Assembly: GCA_022559845.1 (NCBI GenBank)
Contig: CM040123.1
Coordinates: 298,022,642 to 298,086,641 of the forward strand
Length of the DNA: 64,000 nt
DNA from: Amorphophallus konjac
Taxonomy: Eukaryota; Streptophyta; Magnoliopsida; Alismatales; Araceae
Direction: 5' to 3'
Under the pieces are notes generated by a model, which made no database searches, was not told the DNA's origin, and saw only the letters and a program-made list of their open reading frames with translations. A program made the position numbers and the translations under genes. Every line of letters starts with the position of its first letter. Within the stretch, counting starts at the first letter, position 1. Shown piece by piece: positions 31,256 to 41,938 of the stretch.

Positions 31256-34200
31256 ATGAGAATGGGGTACCAGGTCGGCAAAGGCCTGGGTGTCAATTGT
31301 CAGGGCAGAACTAAGCCTGTCAAGCCACAAAGATTGATTGCACGGGGCGGCATAGGCTATAAAGGACCAAGCAAGAATGAAGAAAAACCATGGGCAGTTA
31401 TGACCTCCACTTTGAAGACAGATCGCCAACCGCTCACTTGGACATTGCAGACACATTTTATTAAAGGTGGTGTCCAAGATAATGAGCAGACTACAATAAT
31501 CACTTCCATGTTAGACTGTCAAGACGTTCATGCTAGACAGTTTGCTCGACATATTGCTCCACTGGTTACATACAAAGCCTTGGAATCTCTAAGGGCTGAT
31601 AAGAGGAGGAAAATGGATGATCCAGAGTGCGACTGGTATAGATGGTTTGATATGAATGACATCACTATTGCCTTAAGCCGTCTCTTCATGCCGACAGATC
31701 CGGAATGGCCGCCATTGATCCACGACCTGATTGAAAAGCCAATGGTGATAACAGACAAAAGGCAGCTACTGAGTGATTACACAGATATTGGAGAGCCAGA
31801 CGTACCATATGAAGAAGGATTTACAATAGACAGGCTGTGGGCCGGCCTTTTCTCTCTCACTTCTATGCATCCGTCTCTTCTTTCTTCTCTACATTCTCAA
31901 TTGTTCTCTCACGTGCCGAGACCGCCTCTGATCATGATCAGCTTTTCTCCAAATTCAATGCAAGTCTCTCTTCCAATTCCTCCCCTGCTCCTCGAGCAAT
32001 TTTCCAAACTCTCCATCACACCCCCGCGTGGGTCGTCTTTGATTCAATCTTTCTCCAATCTTTCAATCTCCACTCTTCCTTCTATTCTCCCTTCACACTG
32101 CTTTCTCCTTGAAAAAGAAAATAAAAATGAAGATAAAAATGAAAACGAAAAAGAAAAAGAAAAAAAATGCCAAATTCCAACTTCTTCATCCTCCATCTCT
32201 GTTGAGGAGACCTCTAATCTCCTCTCTGAGTGTGCCCCGACCCAGGGGCCGCTCTTCCAAGATTCAATAATAAACCTTTTCCACCCCTCCTGTGAGGGGT
32301 CCTCATCTGTACACCTTCATGTATCCACTTTTTCACCCCCTCCCTTTTCTTCTTATAATGATCAAAGTTGCCCTTCTTCTTCTAATAATAAAATCCATAG
32401 GGTAGTTTCACATAGGAAATCCAAGGGTAAGCAGATTCCACGCAGATTTTTGTTGGAGTTGGCTAGAAGATGCCGGGCATGCTCAACCCTCCCCGAATTT
32501 CTAGAGAATCCGATTATCCTGCCAGAGTTAGAATATGAGGATACTTGTGCTTCTTATGAGGGTTTTGGTGTCTACGAGATTATGAATGATGAAGACCCTA
32601 TTGAAGAGGGGGATGAAAGTTACGAAGAATATGAGGACGAGGCTGATGCCTTTGCCAGTGGCATGAGAAGATTTGATGAACCATCAACCTCAGTAGAAGA
32701 GCCTACCAAAGAAATAAATTTGGGTACGGAAGAAGACCCTAGGATTGTCCTCATCAGCAAGAATTTGCCGCCTGCCGAAGAGGAGGCACTTATTTTGGTA
32801 CTTCAAGAATACAAGGACACGTTTGCGTGGAGTTACGAAGATATGCCTGGATTAGACCCTGCGCTCGTTGAACATCGGCTTACACTTAAGCCAGGGTCTG
32901 TCCCGATCAAACAACGGTTGAGACGTTTCCACCCTAACATGGCTTTAAAGATGAAAGAAGAGGTCGACAAGCTTCATAAGGCTAGATTTGTTAGAGTTGT
33001 CCTCTATCCGAACTGGGTGGCTAACATCATCCCGGTCATGAAGAAAGATGGAAAGGTTCACATTTGTATAGACTTTCGGGACCTCAACCGTGAGTGTCCT
33101 AAAGATGACTTCCCCCTCCCTCATATTGATGTTTTGATTGATAATACGGCAGGATTTGAGACTCTCTCCTTTATGGATGGTTTTTCGGGTTACAATCAGA
33201 TTCGTCTGGCTGAAGAAGATCAAGAGAAAACGTCATTCACTACACCATGGGGTACTTACTGCTATGTGGTCATGCCTTTTGGTCTCAAGAATGCTGGAGC
33301 CACCTATCAGAGGGCTATGATGGCAATTTTTCATGATATGATTCATATTTATATTGAGGTGTATGTGGATGACCTGGTAGTAAAATCAAGAACAAGGATT
33401 GAGCATCCTGGGGTTTTAGCTAGAGTCTTGCAAAGATCACAAGAATATCAGTTGAAAATGAACCCCAAGAAGTGTGTATTCGGTGTTTCATCAGGAAAGT
33501 TGCTTGGGTTTATTGTCAGCAAAATAGGAATTGAAGTTGATCCCAATAAGGCAAAGGCCATCAGAGATATGCCCCCTCCCAAGAATTTGAAGGAAGTTCG
33601 AGGATTAATCGGGAGGCTACAATTTATTCGCCGCTTCGTCTCCCAGCACTCACAAAGGTGCAGGCCGTTTTACGAGCTTACTAACCCAGGGGTCAAGTTT
33701 AATTGGGATGACAAGTGTCAGGCAGCTTTTGATGGATTGAAGGATTATCTGGCCAATCCTCCTGTCCTGAGGCCGCCAATTCTGGGCAAACCACTTATCC
33801 TCTATGTTTCTATCCTGGATGACTATGTAGGTGCTGTCGTAGCTCAAGTGGACGAAGAAGGGAAGGAGAGGGCAGTATACTACTTGTCTAAACTTCTCAA
33901 CCCTTGTGAGCAGAGGTACTCAGCCATGGAGAAGACTTGCGCTGCTTTAGTCTGGGTAGTTCAAAAGTTAAAACATTATTTCTTAGCTCACGAGGTTCAC
34001 CTCATTGCTCGCATGAATCCGATTAAATTCCTTCTTGAAAAATCTATCCTTACCGACCGATTGGCACGTTGGCAAAGTTTTCTTTCTCAATTTGACATCA
34101 CTTACATTCAACAGAAAGCAATCAAAGGTTACGCCATCGCCGAACATCTTGCTCACCACCCTCTCCCTCGATTTGATCCTGTCAATTCAGAGTTTCGAGA

Positions 34201-36070
34201 TGAAGAACTAATGTCCATTTATCAACCCCACGATCCTATGTGGACATTACATTTTGATGGAGCTCTAAATTCCCAAGGAAGGGGGATCGGCATGGTTCTT
34301 TTAACACCAGAAGGGGTCACCATCCCATTTGCTGCTCAGCTCACTTTCCCTGTTACGAATAATATAGCTGAGTATGAGGCCCTTTTGGCCGGTCTTCAAA
34401 TCGCTCATAAATATGGTGTTACCCAATTACGAATTGTAGGTGACAGTCAAATCATTCTACGCCAGGTGCTTGTCAAGTGCCGCACTATCAATCCTAAACT
34501 CAAGCCTTACCAGGAACTTGTTTCAGCTTATGCCAAACTCTTCACCAAGTTGATCTTCATCCATATCCCTCGAAGCCAGAACATCTTAGCTGACGCTCTT
34601 GCCTCTTTGGCCTCCGCTTTAGTCTTTCCTCCCCAACGAGATTTTCACGTTCCTCTCATTCATCAGCATGACACTCCAGCTATTAAGGATCGTGCATTCC
34701 TCGATATTAGGGACAAGGTGCTCGAGAAGGTCAGGCGGAGTGAAGCTCTTAAAAGCAAAGAGGTCATGTTGTTAGATTGGGAAGAAGAGTTGGCTGATGA
34801 AGAGAAACCTTGGTATTATGAGATTGCCAGATATTGCAATGATCAATCCTATCCCGAAGAAGCCACTATGGAAGAAAAGAAAGCGATTAGAAGAGTGGCT
34901 CAGCGGTATGTTTTGGTTGGAGGTGTGCTCTATAGAAGAGGGCTCACGGGTGTTTTATTAAGATCCCTCGACGATGATGAATCTTGGAAGGTCGTAGAAG
35001 AGGCGCATTCAGGAGTGTGTGGTGGTCATGTGAACAGCCAGATGGTAGGTAAGAAGATCCTTAGGCTAGGCTTCTATTGGCCAACTCTAGAAGAGGATTG
35101 TTCCATCTATGTTCGAAGGTGTGTTAAGTGCCAACTACACGCCGAAAAGATTCATTCTCCTGCTTCTTCACTCCATCCTATGTCCTCCCCATGGCCTTTC
35201 TCCATGTGGGCTTTCGATATCATTGGACCCCTTGGTGATTCGAACCTCCTTACGAAGCAAAAATCATTCATCCTCACGGCAACGGAGTACTTCACCAAGT
35301 GGGAGGAAGCGGAAGCATTCGTGGAGATCAAAGCATCAACCGTCTGCAAATTCATAATGAAGAATATCATCGCAAGATTCGGCATCCCGAGTACCATCAT
35401 CACCGAAAATGGACCTCAATTCATCTCTCAAGAGCTCAAGGATCTCTGCAACAGGTATAACATTGCATTGCATCATTCTTCTCCCTATTATCCACAGGGC
35501 AATGGCCAAGCAGAGGCAACTAATAAAACTTTGATTAAAATTGTTAAAAAGACGTGTGAGGCTAATAAATTTTCAGATTGGCTAGACAAGCTAGTTGAAG
35601 CTCTCTGGGCCTATCGCACTTCCATTCGTACCCCTATAGTGCAAACCCTTTTCACCCTCACTTATGGAATGGAGGCGGTGGTTCCCTACGAGATTCTCAT
35701 TCCATCTCTGCGAGTACAATTGGGCGAGGAATTCTCTATTGATGAGCGTCGTGATTCACTCCTTGCCCAGTTGGAACTCCTAGATGAGAAGCGTCTGGTC
35801 GCCGTTGAGCATGCGCGCGTTTATCAAAATAGGCTTTCGCGTTTTTATCAAAGGAAAGTAATTGAGAGAAAATTCAAAGTCGGTGAGATGGTAATCAAGA
35901 GAATCTTTGTAAAACCTGGCGGACCCCGTTCGAAACTCCAACCAAACTGGGAAGGACCATTTGTTATAAAAGATGTTTATCCTGGCAATGCTTATAAATT
36001 GATTAATGCTGAAGGGGAAGAGCTAGCTTATCCTTGGAACGGGCTGTACCTTAAGAAATACTACCCCTAA
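31256..36070 (+). CDS. Tat pol: G-patch, reverse transcriptase, RNase H, second RNase H, integrase (1,604 aa open)
   Basis: A G-patch-like segment (residues 3-35) opens the frame. A Ser/Pro/Leu-rich region and a Lys/Glu run follow (about 200-420). Reverse transcriptase spans about 540-760 with YVDD at 703-706. A degenerate RNase H lies at about 857-960. The Tat-type second RNase H spans about 995-1120, keeping its D-E-D-D residues. The integrase HHCC finger (about 1250-1292) and core follow. In the core the first Asp is near 1320 and the last Glu near 1420, but the middle catalytic Asp is Glu at 1384 (GAA at 35405-35407). The frame continues gag-protease in phase after a TAG, so 31256 is merely the first ATG after the break. 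It ends at TAA 36068-36070. Confidence 0.9.
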   Translation: MRMGYQVGKGLGVNCQGRTKPVKPQRLIARGGIGYKGPSKNEEKPWAVMTSTLKTDRQPLTWTLQTHFIKGGVQDNEQTTIITSMLDCQDVHARQFARHIAPLVTYKALESLRADKRRKMDDPECDWYRWFDMNDITIALSRLFMPTDPEWPPLIHDLIEKPMVITDKRQLLSDYTDIGEPDVPYEEGFTIDRLWAGLFSLTSMHPSLLSSLHSQLFSHVPRPPLIMISFSPNSMQVSLPIPPLLLEQFSKLSITPPRGSSLIQSFSNLSISTLPSILPSHCFLLEKENKNEDKNENEKEKEKKCQIPTSSSSISVEETSNLLSECAPTQGPLFQDSIINLFHPSCEGSSSVHLHVSTFSPPPFSSYNDQSCPSSSNNKIHRVVSHRKSKGKQIPRRFLLELARRCRACSTLPEFLENPIILPELEYEDTCASYEGFGVYEIMNDEDPIEEGDESYEEYEDEADAFASGMRRFDEPSTSVEEPTKEINLGTEEDPRIVLISKNLPPAEEEALILVLQEYKDTFAWSYEDMPGLDPALVEHRLTLKPGSVPIKQRLRRFHPNMALKMKEEVDKLHKARFVRVVLYPNWVANIIPVMKKDGKVHICIDFRDLNRECPKDDFPLPHIDVLIDNTAGFETLSFMDGFSGYNQIRLAEEDQEKTSFTTPWGTYCYVVMPFGLKNAGATYQRAMMAIFHDMIHIYIEVYVDDLVVKSRTRIEHPGVLARVLQRSQEYQLKMNPKKCVFGVSSGKLLGFIVSKIGIEVDPNKAKAIRDMPPPKNLKEVRGLIGRLQFIRRFVSQHSQRCRPFYELTNPGVKFNWDDKCQAAFDGLKDYLANPPVLRPPILGKPLILYVSILDDYVGAVVAQVDEEGKERAVYYLSKLLNPCEQRYSAMEKTCAALVWVVQKLKHYFLAHEVHLIARMNPIKFLLEKSILTDRLARWQSFLSQFDITYIQQKAIKGYAIAEHLAHHPLPRFDPVNSEFRDEELMSIYQPHDPMWTLHFDGALNSQGRGIGMVLLTPEGVTIPFAAQLTFPVTNNIAEYEALLAGLQIAHKYGVTQLRIVGDSQIILRQVLVKCRTINPKLKPYQELVSAYAKLFTKLIFIHIPRSQNILADALASLASALVFPPQRDFHVPLIHQHDTPAIKDRAFLDIRDKVLEKVRRSEALKSKEVMLLDWEEELADEEKPWYYEIARYCNDQSYPEEATMEEKKAIRRVAQRYVLVGGVLYRRGLTGVLLRSLDDDESWKVVEEAHSGVCGGHVNSQMVGKKILRLGFYWPTLEEDCSIYVRRCVKCQLHAEKIHSPASSLHPMSSPWPFSMWAFDIIGPLGDSNLLTKQKSFILTATEYFTKWEEAEAFVEIKASTVCKFIMKNIIARFGIPSTIITENGPQFISQELKDLCNRYNIALHHSSPYYPQGNGQAEATNKTLIKIVKKTCEANKFSDWLDKLVEALWAYRTSIRTPIVQTLFTLTYGMEAVVPYEILIPSLRVQLGEEFSIDERRDSLLAQLELLDEKRLVAVEHARVYQNRLSRFYQRKVIERKFKVGEMVIKRIFVKPGGPRSKLQPNWEGPFVIKDVYPGNAYKLINAEGEELAYPWNGLYLKKYYP

Positions 36071-37536
36071 TCCAAAATCCAAACCAAAAAAAAAATAGAA
36101 TTTTCCAAAATAAAAAAAGAACAAATAAATCCCAAACAAAATAGAAATTCTCCAAAATGCCAAAAAAAATCATTGCCAGGGCATACAAGGACGCAAGGTC
36201 TGAAATGGTCAAATTTTAGTATTCATTCGTCAGTCTTGTTAACTAAAACAGGGTCGACACCCACACACACTACACGCTTAAACCTTGAACTCAAGCGGTG
36301 CAAGATCTGATGGAAAGTCAAAAACCTGACTAAAGGTGAAGACAATACCCATTCTTTTCCTCTTCGGCCCATAAGAGAGGAAGGAAGGTCTCGGGGTAGA
36401 CCCGCTAAGCCTACCCGCCGCCTTAATAAGTGGAAGTCAGGGCCCAAAAGGGAACAAAATGCCGCAAAAGCCCAAGTACAATTAGGTTTCTTTTATCAAT
36501 ACAAATCAGTTCCAAAGTGAAAGTCAAATCGTGAAAAGAAAAGCATGTCAAGAGGGCAAAGTCCCCACAAGGAAAACCTTGGGCGTATGCATGCAACACA
36601 AAAAGAGGTAAAAGGCAACAAAATTTCCCTATACCAAAGACCGAATCCCAACAGGCATAGGGTAGGGGAGGTGGTTTTACCTCAAGCTTTTCAGAATCCC
36701 TTATGGGCTTCCTTATATCTTCTTCCATCTCTTTCTTTGTGGTAAGTCATAAACCAGCACGATGGTCGAGACTGACCTAGGAGATTACACCGTGCGAGAT
36801 CTTGCATATAAGTTTAACCACTAGCACGTCGACCCCTGTTTAATTAATCAAGAAAGGTCAATGAATCCTCAATAATGACCATGTATGACCAAGTGCCCTA
36901 GTAGCTTTGTCAACCTAATTCTGAAAACAGCAAAATTAACGCCTCTGAGGGAGGCGCCTTTTATATAATTAACGCATGCGCCGAAGTTGTCTTTTACTAA
37001 ATAACACCTTTAAATAGGTCGCCTGTTTTCAAAATTAACGACCGCCTATAAGGGCATCTTCTATATAAATAACGACCTAGTCTAAGGCGTCTTTTTTGAA
37101 AAAAAAAGTGGTGGTTTATCTTTCATGATGTGTGCGTGCATTTTTACATGGGCATCTTTTGTTATAGGTTGCATATGTGTGCTTGTGTGATGCATCTCCC
37201 TTTATTGGTTATTTCATTTACCTTATTTGATTAAAGGCTTGGCCCCTTGACCCGCTATCAAGGTCAAAGTAAAGACATCCCTTGCTTAATTGAGCAAGGG
37301 GCCAAGTCGAACAAATGAATTAACCTGTTTTGTTTGAGTGTGAACTACAGCTGCAGGCATAGGGGAAAATAAAAAGCAAAAGCCAAGAACGTGGAAAAGA
37401 AGTGAAGTACACAACCACAAGTACACAAATACACAAGTGCTCAGGTAACAAAAATTTCAATCTCATATATATATATATATACATCATAAATATCTGAGTA
37501 CAGGTGTGAGGGTGGAGGAGTACAAGTAAGTCTCTC
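36071..37536 (+). other. Tat spacer between pol and the antisense genes
   Basis: No coding sequence is recognised on either strand. It begins with A-rich sequence. Five hairpin repeats lie at 36936-37092 and a (TA)n microsatellite at 37467-37482. On the minus strand it would be the 3' flank of the PMD-type gene. Confidence 0.65.
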
Positions 37537-40500
37537 TCAGCTCTCGCCTCCACCCTCCTCTCTCCTACTCTCTACCTCATCCTCGCCGTCCCGAGGTGGC
37601 GCTGGTGGAGGGGGCATGGGCCCCCGTGAAGAAGCTGGAACCCGAACCTGGCCCCCTACCTCGCTCCTCTCTCGAAGAGAAGAGCCCACCACAAAGGTGG
37701 AGCTGGTGAAGCTGTACCCTGCAGCTCGCGCCCACTCCTGCCCTCGCTGGAGACGCTCCTCTGACGCTCGTAGCCGCTCCTGGGTAACGGCTAGCTGGGT
37801 CCTCAAGTCTGCCAGCTCACGCTCGCGCGCTGTCACCTACTCCTGGTACCGGGCACGCTCCGACTGCTGTAGCTCGTAGTGACGGGCACGGTCCGCCAGG
37901 TGCTCCTCTCGCTCTCGCGCACGCTCTCTCCGCTCCAGCTCAAGAGCGACCCGCAGCTCCGCTATGTCCTGAGGCAGCTCCTCACACTGCCTCAAAGCCC
38001 TCTCCAGCTCCGCGATCTGCTGCTCATGGATCGCCAACTCCGCCCCAGCTATGGAAGCCCGGGTATGAGCCGCCTGTAACTGTGTAGTCTGCAAACAGGT
38101 AAACAAGTCATCAGTTCCACATTTAATGCAATAATTCAGCAATTTATGAAATGAATGCACGGTTAAAAGTAAAACTCACCCGTGTGGCCATCGCCTGTTG
38201 GCCCTCCTCGATGCAAGTGAGAGCGGCTCGGAGCTCCTCCTTCTGCAAAACACCTTTTTCATCAGCACATAATAATAGAAAATTAAATGAGGTCTGAGTT
38301 TTGAAACTTACCCGTGAGGCAAGGTCGCGCTCTGCCGCCTCGACCCGTGCAACTGCCACCGCCAGCTGCTCCGCTAGTGCAGTCGCCTCTGCACTAGGCC
38401 CTCTCGAGCTAGAGGCCTCTCCCTGCTGCTCCCTGCTGGGCACGCTGCATTCATTAAGATTGTCAGTGGCTAATCATCAATAATTCAAAGATCAAAAAAA
38501 AAAATTTCATTTGCATATTCAAATAAATCAAACACTCACCAAGGTCTCAAAGTCTGCCCGTGTGGCGGCCAGCTGTGCCTCCAGGCTGTGTAGGTGGGCC
38601 TGTGCATCCATCGCTGCTATGTCTCGTGCATCCTGCATCCAGTGCACATCAGTTGCATGATAGATATACATAAGCATTCGCATCTAATTGAAGAATAAGT
38701 GCATTCATACATACCCCTAGGACCCTCATCTGGGGCCTGCCGGCGTAAACCTCCCAGTAGCGCTGGAGGTACTCAGAGCTGTCGGTCGCCCGTGAGGTGA
38801 CTCGGGTCCCGCCTCGCTGCCAGTTCGCGTACTGGTCCGCGAACCGCACTCTCCAGTCGATCTCCTTGGTGCGACCGTGTGTCTTCTTTCCAATCCCTCG
38901 CGGCTCCCCGACCTCTATCCACTCCTGGTGGAGGCCGAGTGTCCTCATCACCAGCGTAAGCCGTAACGGCTCAATCTCGCTCAAGCAATGAACCCAAAGC
39001 TCGTGCTCAAAGCGAGGTCGGCCCGCTACAACCCACGGTTGGCCCTCCTCGGTCATCCCCTCATAGGGTCTCCACCGCACCTGCATCACAAACAACATTC
39101 ATTATCATCCATCATATCACATTCTATAACATAAACACAATAAGAAAAAATTGCATTATGCATACCAGTGAAGGAGGGAAGTCGCGGAACTCCCTCCGTA
39201 ACACCCACAGCTCGTAAGAGAGTGGGGCTCCAAACACGACCGGCAGCCAGCGTCGCGCCAGAGGGAAAGATCCCTCACCTCCGAGTCGTAGGTCGACGCG
39301 CCCCATGGGCATGTATAGATGGCTCCAAACCTGCATCCATGCATCATATTAGCAAAACATTCATACGCATATACATTCAAACATTCAAACAAAGAAATGC
39401 ATACCTGAAGAAAAGGTGAGAAGCCACTGACAGTCGTCTCTCGCCCTGTCCCCGTAGACAGGTCGGCCATCATGTGCGCCAGCAGTGCCGCTCCCCAGGC
39501 GTATCTGCCGACTCCCTCCAAGTCCTCGAGTATCCCTAGGAAGCGACAGTTGATGACGTCGCCCTTCGTGCCAAGCAATAGCCTCCCGAGCATCAAAAAT
39601 AAGAACCTCCTCAAATCTCGGTCTGCCCTCTCCCTGTCGGCTGGATCCTGGCAATAGGCTGCCCTAGCCCCGTCCATCAACCTCTGCGAAAACTCCTCTA
39701 AAGACTCCCGGGGTCTCTGCCTAGCATCCCCCAATCCCATAGCTGTGGTGAGGTCGGTGTGGAAGACGGTCCTGCACTCGCTAGGTGTCTCATAGACCAT
39801 CTCTAACCCTAGCAATCTCTGGGTAAGCTCAGTATAGTCAGAATAGGTGATCCCACTCACAGCCTCCCCGTCTACCCTCAACCCAGTGATCCTAGCCACA
39901 TCCTCTAGGGTGGGGATCATGTGACCCCACGGCATCAAAAATGCCCGGCTAGTCCTGTCCCATCTCTCCCTCAAAACCTGGATCAGTGCTAGGTCGGGTC
40001 TGACTGGCTCTATGCTAAGGAAAGCCCCGAACCCCATGGCATCTACCCTAGCTCTCTGAAACTCGGGGAGGCCGTGGTATGCTGCCCGGACCTGGACCCA
40101 TGAGATGCGTGTCCTCATCAACCCCTGCATGCATAAAAGAAAGATTTTTTGTTAAAAAGTGTTAATTTTCATGTGTAAATTCGTTTAATTGCCTGGGTTG
40201 AGATTTTTGCTGTTTGATTTAATTAACGACCAACCTTGGGTCGTGGCTTGCTTGATTAACGCCCCTGAGTGTGGCGTTATTTCTAAATGGGTTTTGATGA
40301 ATCTATGTGCCTGTTGAATTAACGGCCCAGCCAGGGTCGTTGTTTATCTAAGAGACGCCCCTGTGGGAGGCGTGGTTTTGAAATGAATTTCTAATTTCAC
40401 AAAAGGTTTTTTAATTGACGCCCGTCCCTGGGTCGTCATTTGCTTAAGTAACGCCTCTGAATGGGACGTTTTTCTTAAATGAGTTTTTGGGCCTAGAAAT

Positions 40501-41271
40501 ATATTCTGGAATTATTTAAATTGACGACCACCCCTATGGTCATTTTTTGTTGAATTGACGCCCCGATGGGGGGCGTTGTTTTTCAGGGTTTTTTGAAAAT
40601 AAAATAAAATAGCATGCGAGATATAAAACAAGGCATGAAATAATTGGAAAAAACTGAGAAGCATGAAAATAATGGCATGGTGATTAAAACATGGTAAATC
40701 AAATTAACGACATGTTGAAGGGCGTGTTCTCATGGAGATCAGCTTTTTTTTTGGAAAATAAAATTAATTGACGACCCAGGGTTGGGCGTCTTCTTCTTAA
40801 ATCGTGACACCCCTGGGGGCGTCTTCTTTCTGAGTCCCTGGTTTTCTTCTCCCCGAGAGCTATGGAAAAAAAATGGAAGAAAATAAAAAAGAAAAGGTTG
40901 GGGTTGAGGCCTACCTTGTTTCGCTTGGGTACCGCCAACTCTCCCCGGAGTTGGAGCCTTGGTTGCCGTGGCCGCCGGAGTTGCCCGGGACAAGCAATGG
41001 CCGCCGTCGTGGCCGGCGGTTCCTCATGCCCTTCTTCACCTCCTTGTTCTTCTTCTCCCTCTTCGCCTTCGCCTTCCTCTTCTTCACTTTCGTCTTCTTC
41101 ATCTCCCACGGCCTCGTCGTCGCCGTGTTCTCCCTCGTCGCCGGTCACCACCGTCGATGCCTCCTTGGCCGCCGCGGGAGGAGCCTCCTCCTCGATGTGG
41201 GCGTGTTCGCCCTCCAAGTCCACGACCTCGGGGGCACTAATCCTTTGCCTCTTGTGTCCACCACCGGCCAT
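37537..41271 (-). pseudogene. Antisense PMD-type (plant mobile domain) gene, eight exons, nearly intact
   Basis: Exons by splice sites and frame: 41271-40915, 40124-39405, 39330-39166, 39080-38715, 38632-38540, about 38443-38312, 38242-38180, 38088-37537. Donors read G/GT and acceptors CAG. Coding phase is 0 at the introns. Exon 1 is acidic (Glu-rich). Exon 2 has the PMD signature (PWGHMIPTLEDVARITGL near 39930). The C-terminal exons form Ala/Glu/Arg-rich coiled coil and a Pro-rich tail. Total is about 810 residues. Faults are one extra base at the exon 6 acceptor and an in-frame TAG at 37837-37839. PMD proteins occur in transposons and in MAIN/MAIL-type silencing genes. Its role here is unknown. 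Confidence 0.78.
40131..40914 (-). repeat. Hairpin array inside PMD-gene intron 1
   Basis: The 784-bp intron holds about eleven ACGCC/GGCGT or ACGACC/GGTCGT hairpins, near 40224, 40257, 40320, 40352, 40416, 40450, 40524, 40556, 40703, 40769 and 40803. Example arms are ACGCCCC/GGGGCGT at 40558 and ACGACC/GGTCGT at 40226. Confidence 0.8.
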
Positions 41272-41938
41272 TGCTTAAGGAGGTGAGGGTTTGAGAGATA
41301 GAGGGTGAGAAAGAAGGAAGGGGAGTTTTGGGTTCGGTTAGGGTTTGTTGGAAGAAGAGAAGAAAGAAACAAACGAAGAAGAAGAAGAAAGGAGGGAAAG
41401 TAAGTTGAACGGTCAAAAAGAATTAACGACCCCATCCAAGTCGTGTCTTGTTAAAAAGACGACTGGACCTGAGGGCGTCTCTTCCATTGTTAACGACGTG
41501 CTTTGAGGCGTTATTTGCGTTCGCATGGGGAATGACAACCGTCGTCAGAGACATTTAATGGGACTTGATTGACATGATGGGAATAATGATTACTGTTTTT
41601 GATTAACGACGTGTCTGAAGGCGTCGTTTACATGAAACGTGGCTTACCCTAAGGCGTTATTTTTGGATCTTTAACGAATACTTTTTGGAATTTGAATCAA
41701 ATTAACGCCTTGTCTTAAGTCATGATTCAGTTAACGCCTATTGCTGAAGGCGTCAATTTTGAGAGCCGATTAATGAGAAACGACATATACTGAGGCGTCA
41801 CTTTGGGAATTGACGGCATTAACTAAGTCGTTATTCAGAGCAGAATCACAGATTGTTGGAAGAATTGATCAGAAACATTGTAATTGGCTCAATCAGAATG
41901 TTATTATTGATTTATTGATGAAAGAGATTACATTGCAC
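41272..41938. other. Spacer between the two antisense genes, hairpin-rich
   Basis: No coding sequence. It holds roughly nine copies of the Tat hairpin motif between 41424 and 41830. The 150 bases next to the PMD gene are GA-rich on the plus strand and would be its upstream region. I see no convincing TATA box. Confidence 0.6.

Noticed and set aside
40862..41286. Plus-strand Ser/Pro/Leu-rich open frames
   Set aside because: They are shadows of the acidic first exon of the antisense PMD gene, whose splice sites and phase support the minus strand.
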